Of a stretch of DNA of 64,000 nucleotides, positions 63,770 through 64,000 are shown piece by piece. Position numbers and translations under genes: made by a program. The stretch is from NCBI GenBank assembly GCA_944326255.1, contig CALVDG010000001.1, positions 1 through 64,000 on the forward strand, read 5' to 3'. Below the pieces are notes generated by a model that worked only from the letters and a program-made list of their open reading frames with translations, had not been told where the DNA came from and searched no databases. The stretch is from an uncultured Bacteroidales bacterium (GTDB taxonomy: Bacteria > Bacteroidota > Bacteroidia > Bacteroidales > UBA932). The stretch's first letter is position 1, and each line of letters starts with the position of its first letter.

Positions 63770-64000
63770 GTGGCAAGGAAATTTGAAATACGTAACAGCA
63801 CGGCGGAGTTCTTGACCTTTGTGTCTGATGGAAAGGAGGACGGGATACAGGTGCTGTATAAGGATGAAACTATTTGGGCGACTCAAAAAGCTATGGCTGA
63901 GCTGTTTGAGGTCGGAGTTCCGGCTGTCAGCAAGCATTTGAAGAATATCTTTGAGAGTGGAGAACTCGATAGAACTGTGACAGTTTCCAAAATGGAAACA
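63770..64000 (+). CDS. rhuM: RhuM family protein, N-terminal part (cut by window end)
   Basis: The last 77 codons of the window, starting from GTG at 63770, encode the beginning of a RhuM/virulence-type protein. The frame reads IRNSTAEFLTFVSD, then IQVLYKDETIWATQKAMAE and LFEVGVPAVSKHLKNIFESG, which are hallmarks of the RhuM N-terminal domain, ending TVSKMET at the edge. RhuM genes in Bacteroidota are accessory, often beside restriction or mobile loci. Lower GC and weak codon bias than its neighbours suggest horizontal gain. The rest lies beyond the window. Confidence 0.82.
   Translation, partial: MARKFEIRNSTAEFLTFVSDGKEDGIQVLYKDETIWATQKAMAELFEVGVPAVSKHLKNIFESGELDRTVTVSKMET

Overview
This is a gene-dense chromosomal segment of a member of the Bacteroidota, most likely order Bacteroidales. 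The evidence is the frequent TAnnTTTG -7 promoter boxes with TTG/TTTG about 20 bases upstream, the ATP synthase order atpD-C-B-E-F-H-A-G, the RseC-rnfBCDGEA cluster, two LptF/LptG-type permeases, DUF4105 and Omp28-type envelope proteins, and SusC-era style lipoproteins with short lipobox signals. The genus cannot be fixed from the sequence alone. No rRNA, tRNA or CRISPR array was seen.

Layout. 1-380: AT-rich regulatory region. 380-5041: a threonine-dehydrogenase-type SDR enzyme, an outer-membrane barrel protein, a lipoprotein, tgt and an LptF-like permease. 5053-11836: alaS, an in-frame fusion of an LptG-type permease to methionyl-tRNA formyltransferase, thiN and a BASS-family transporter. 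11857-25015: a long co-directional run holding two M23 peptidases, a MerR regulator, Nif3, a zinc-ribbon coiled coil, a class III aminotransferase, dnaB, DUF3108, RseC, the complete Rnf electron-transport complex and a TPR protein. 25012-26989: trmH-like methyltransferase and glyA. 26990-28870: a decayed AAA/DUF4143 ATPase start with a four-copy 23-bp repeat, thiD, a second thiE-like gene and a decayed nuclease remnant. 28891-32242: a TPP-riboswitch-controlled thiE-thiC-thi4 operon on the minus strand. 32250-36465: barrel protein, YgjP-type metallopeptidase, rpsO, pnp. 36512-40416: radical SAM protein, YhcH, DUF4105, NlpC/P60, small conserved protein. 40429-46316: guaB and an envelope-assembly operon (parvulin-like lipoprotein, SurA-like PPIase, OstA-like protein). 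46321-53659: smpB and the F1Fo ATP synthase operon. 53669-60255: lipoproteins, a membrane-spanning TPR-AraC regulator, a DJ-1 protein, a small membrane protein. 60388-64000: AraC regulator, miaA, a prolyl-tRNA editing protein, glsA, and a rhuM gene cut by the right edge.

How the genes work together. Thiamine pyrophosphate could be made from genes of this window: ThiC (pyrimidine), ThiD (kinase), Thi4 (thiazole, replacing the usual ThiG/H/S/F), ThiE (coupling) and ThiN (final pyrophosphorylation). Rnf and the ATP synthase form the energy core, linked through the membrane ion gradient. LptF/LptG, OstA-like, SurA-like and parvulin-like proteins serve outer-membrane biogenesis. The most unusual item is the LptG-Fmt fusion. 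Second are the 23-bp tandem repeats in front of a truncated ATPase gene, and a recurrent promoter arrangement in which the -7 box lies only 3-6 bases before the start codon, suggesting leaderless mRNAs.
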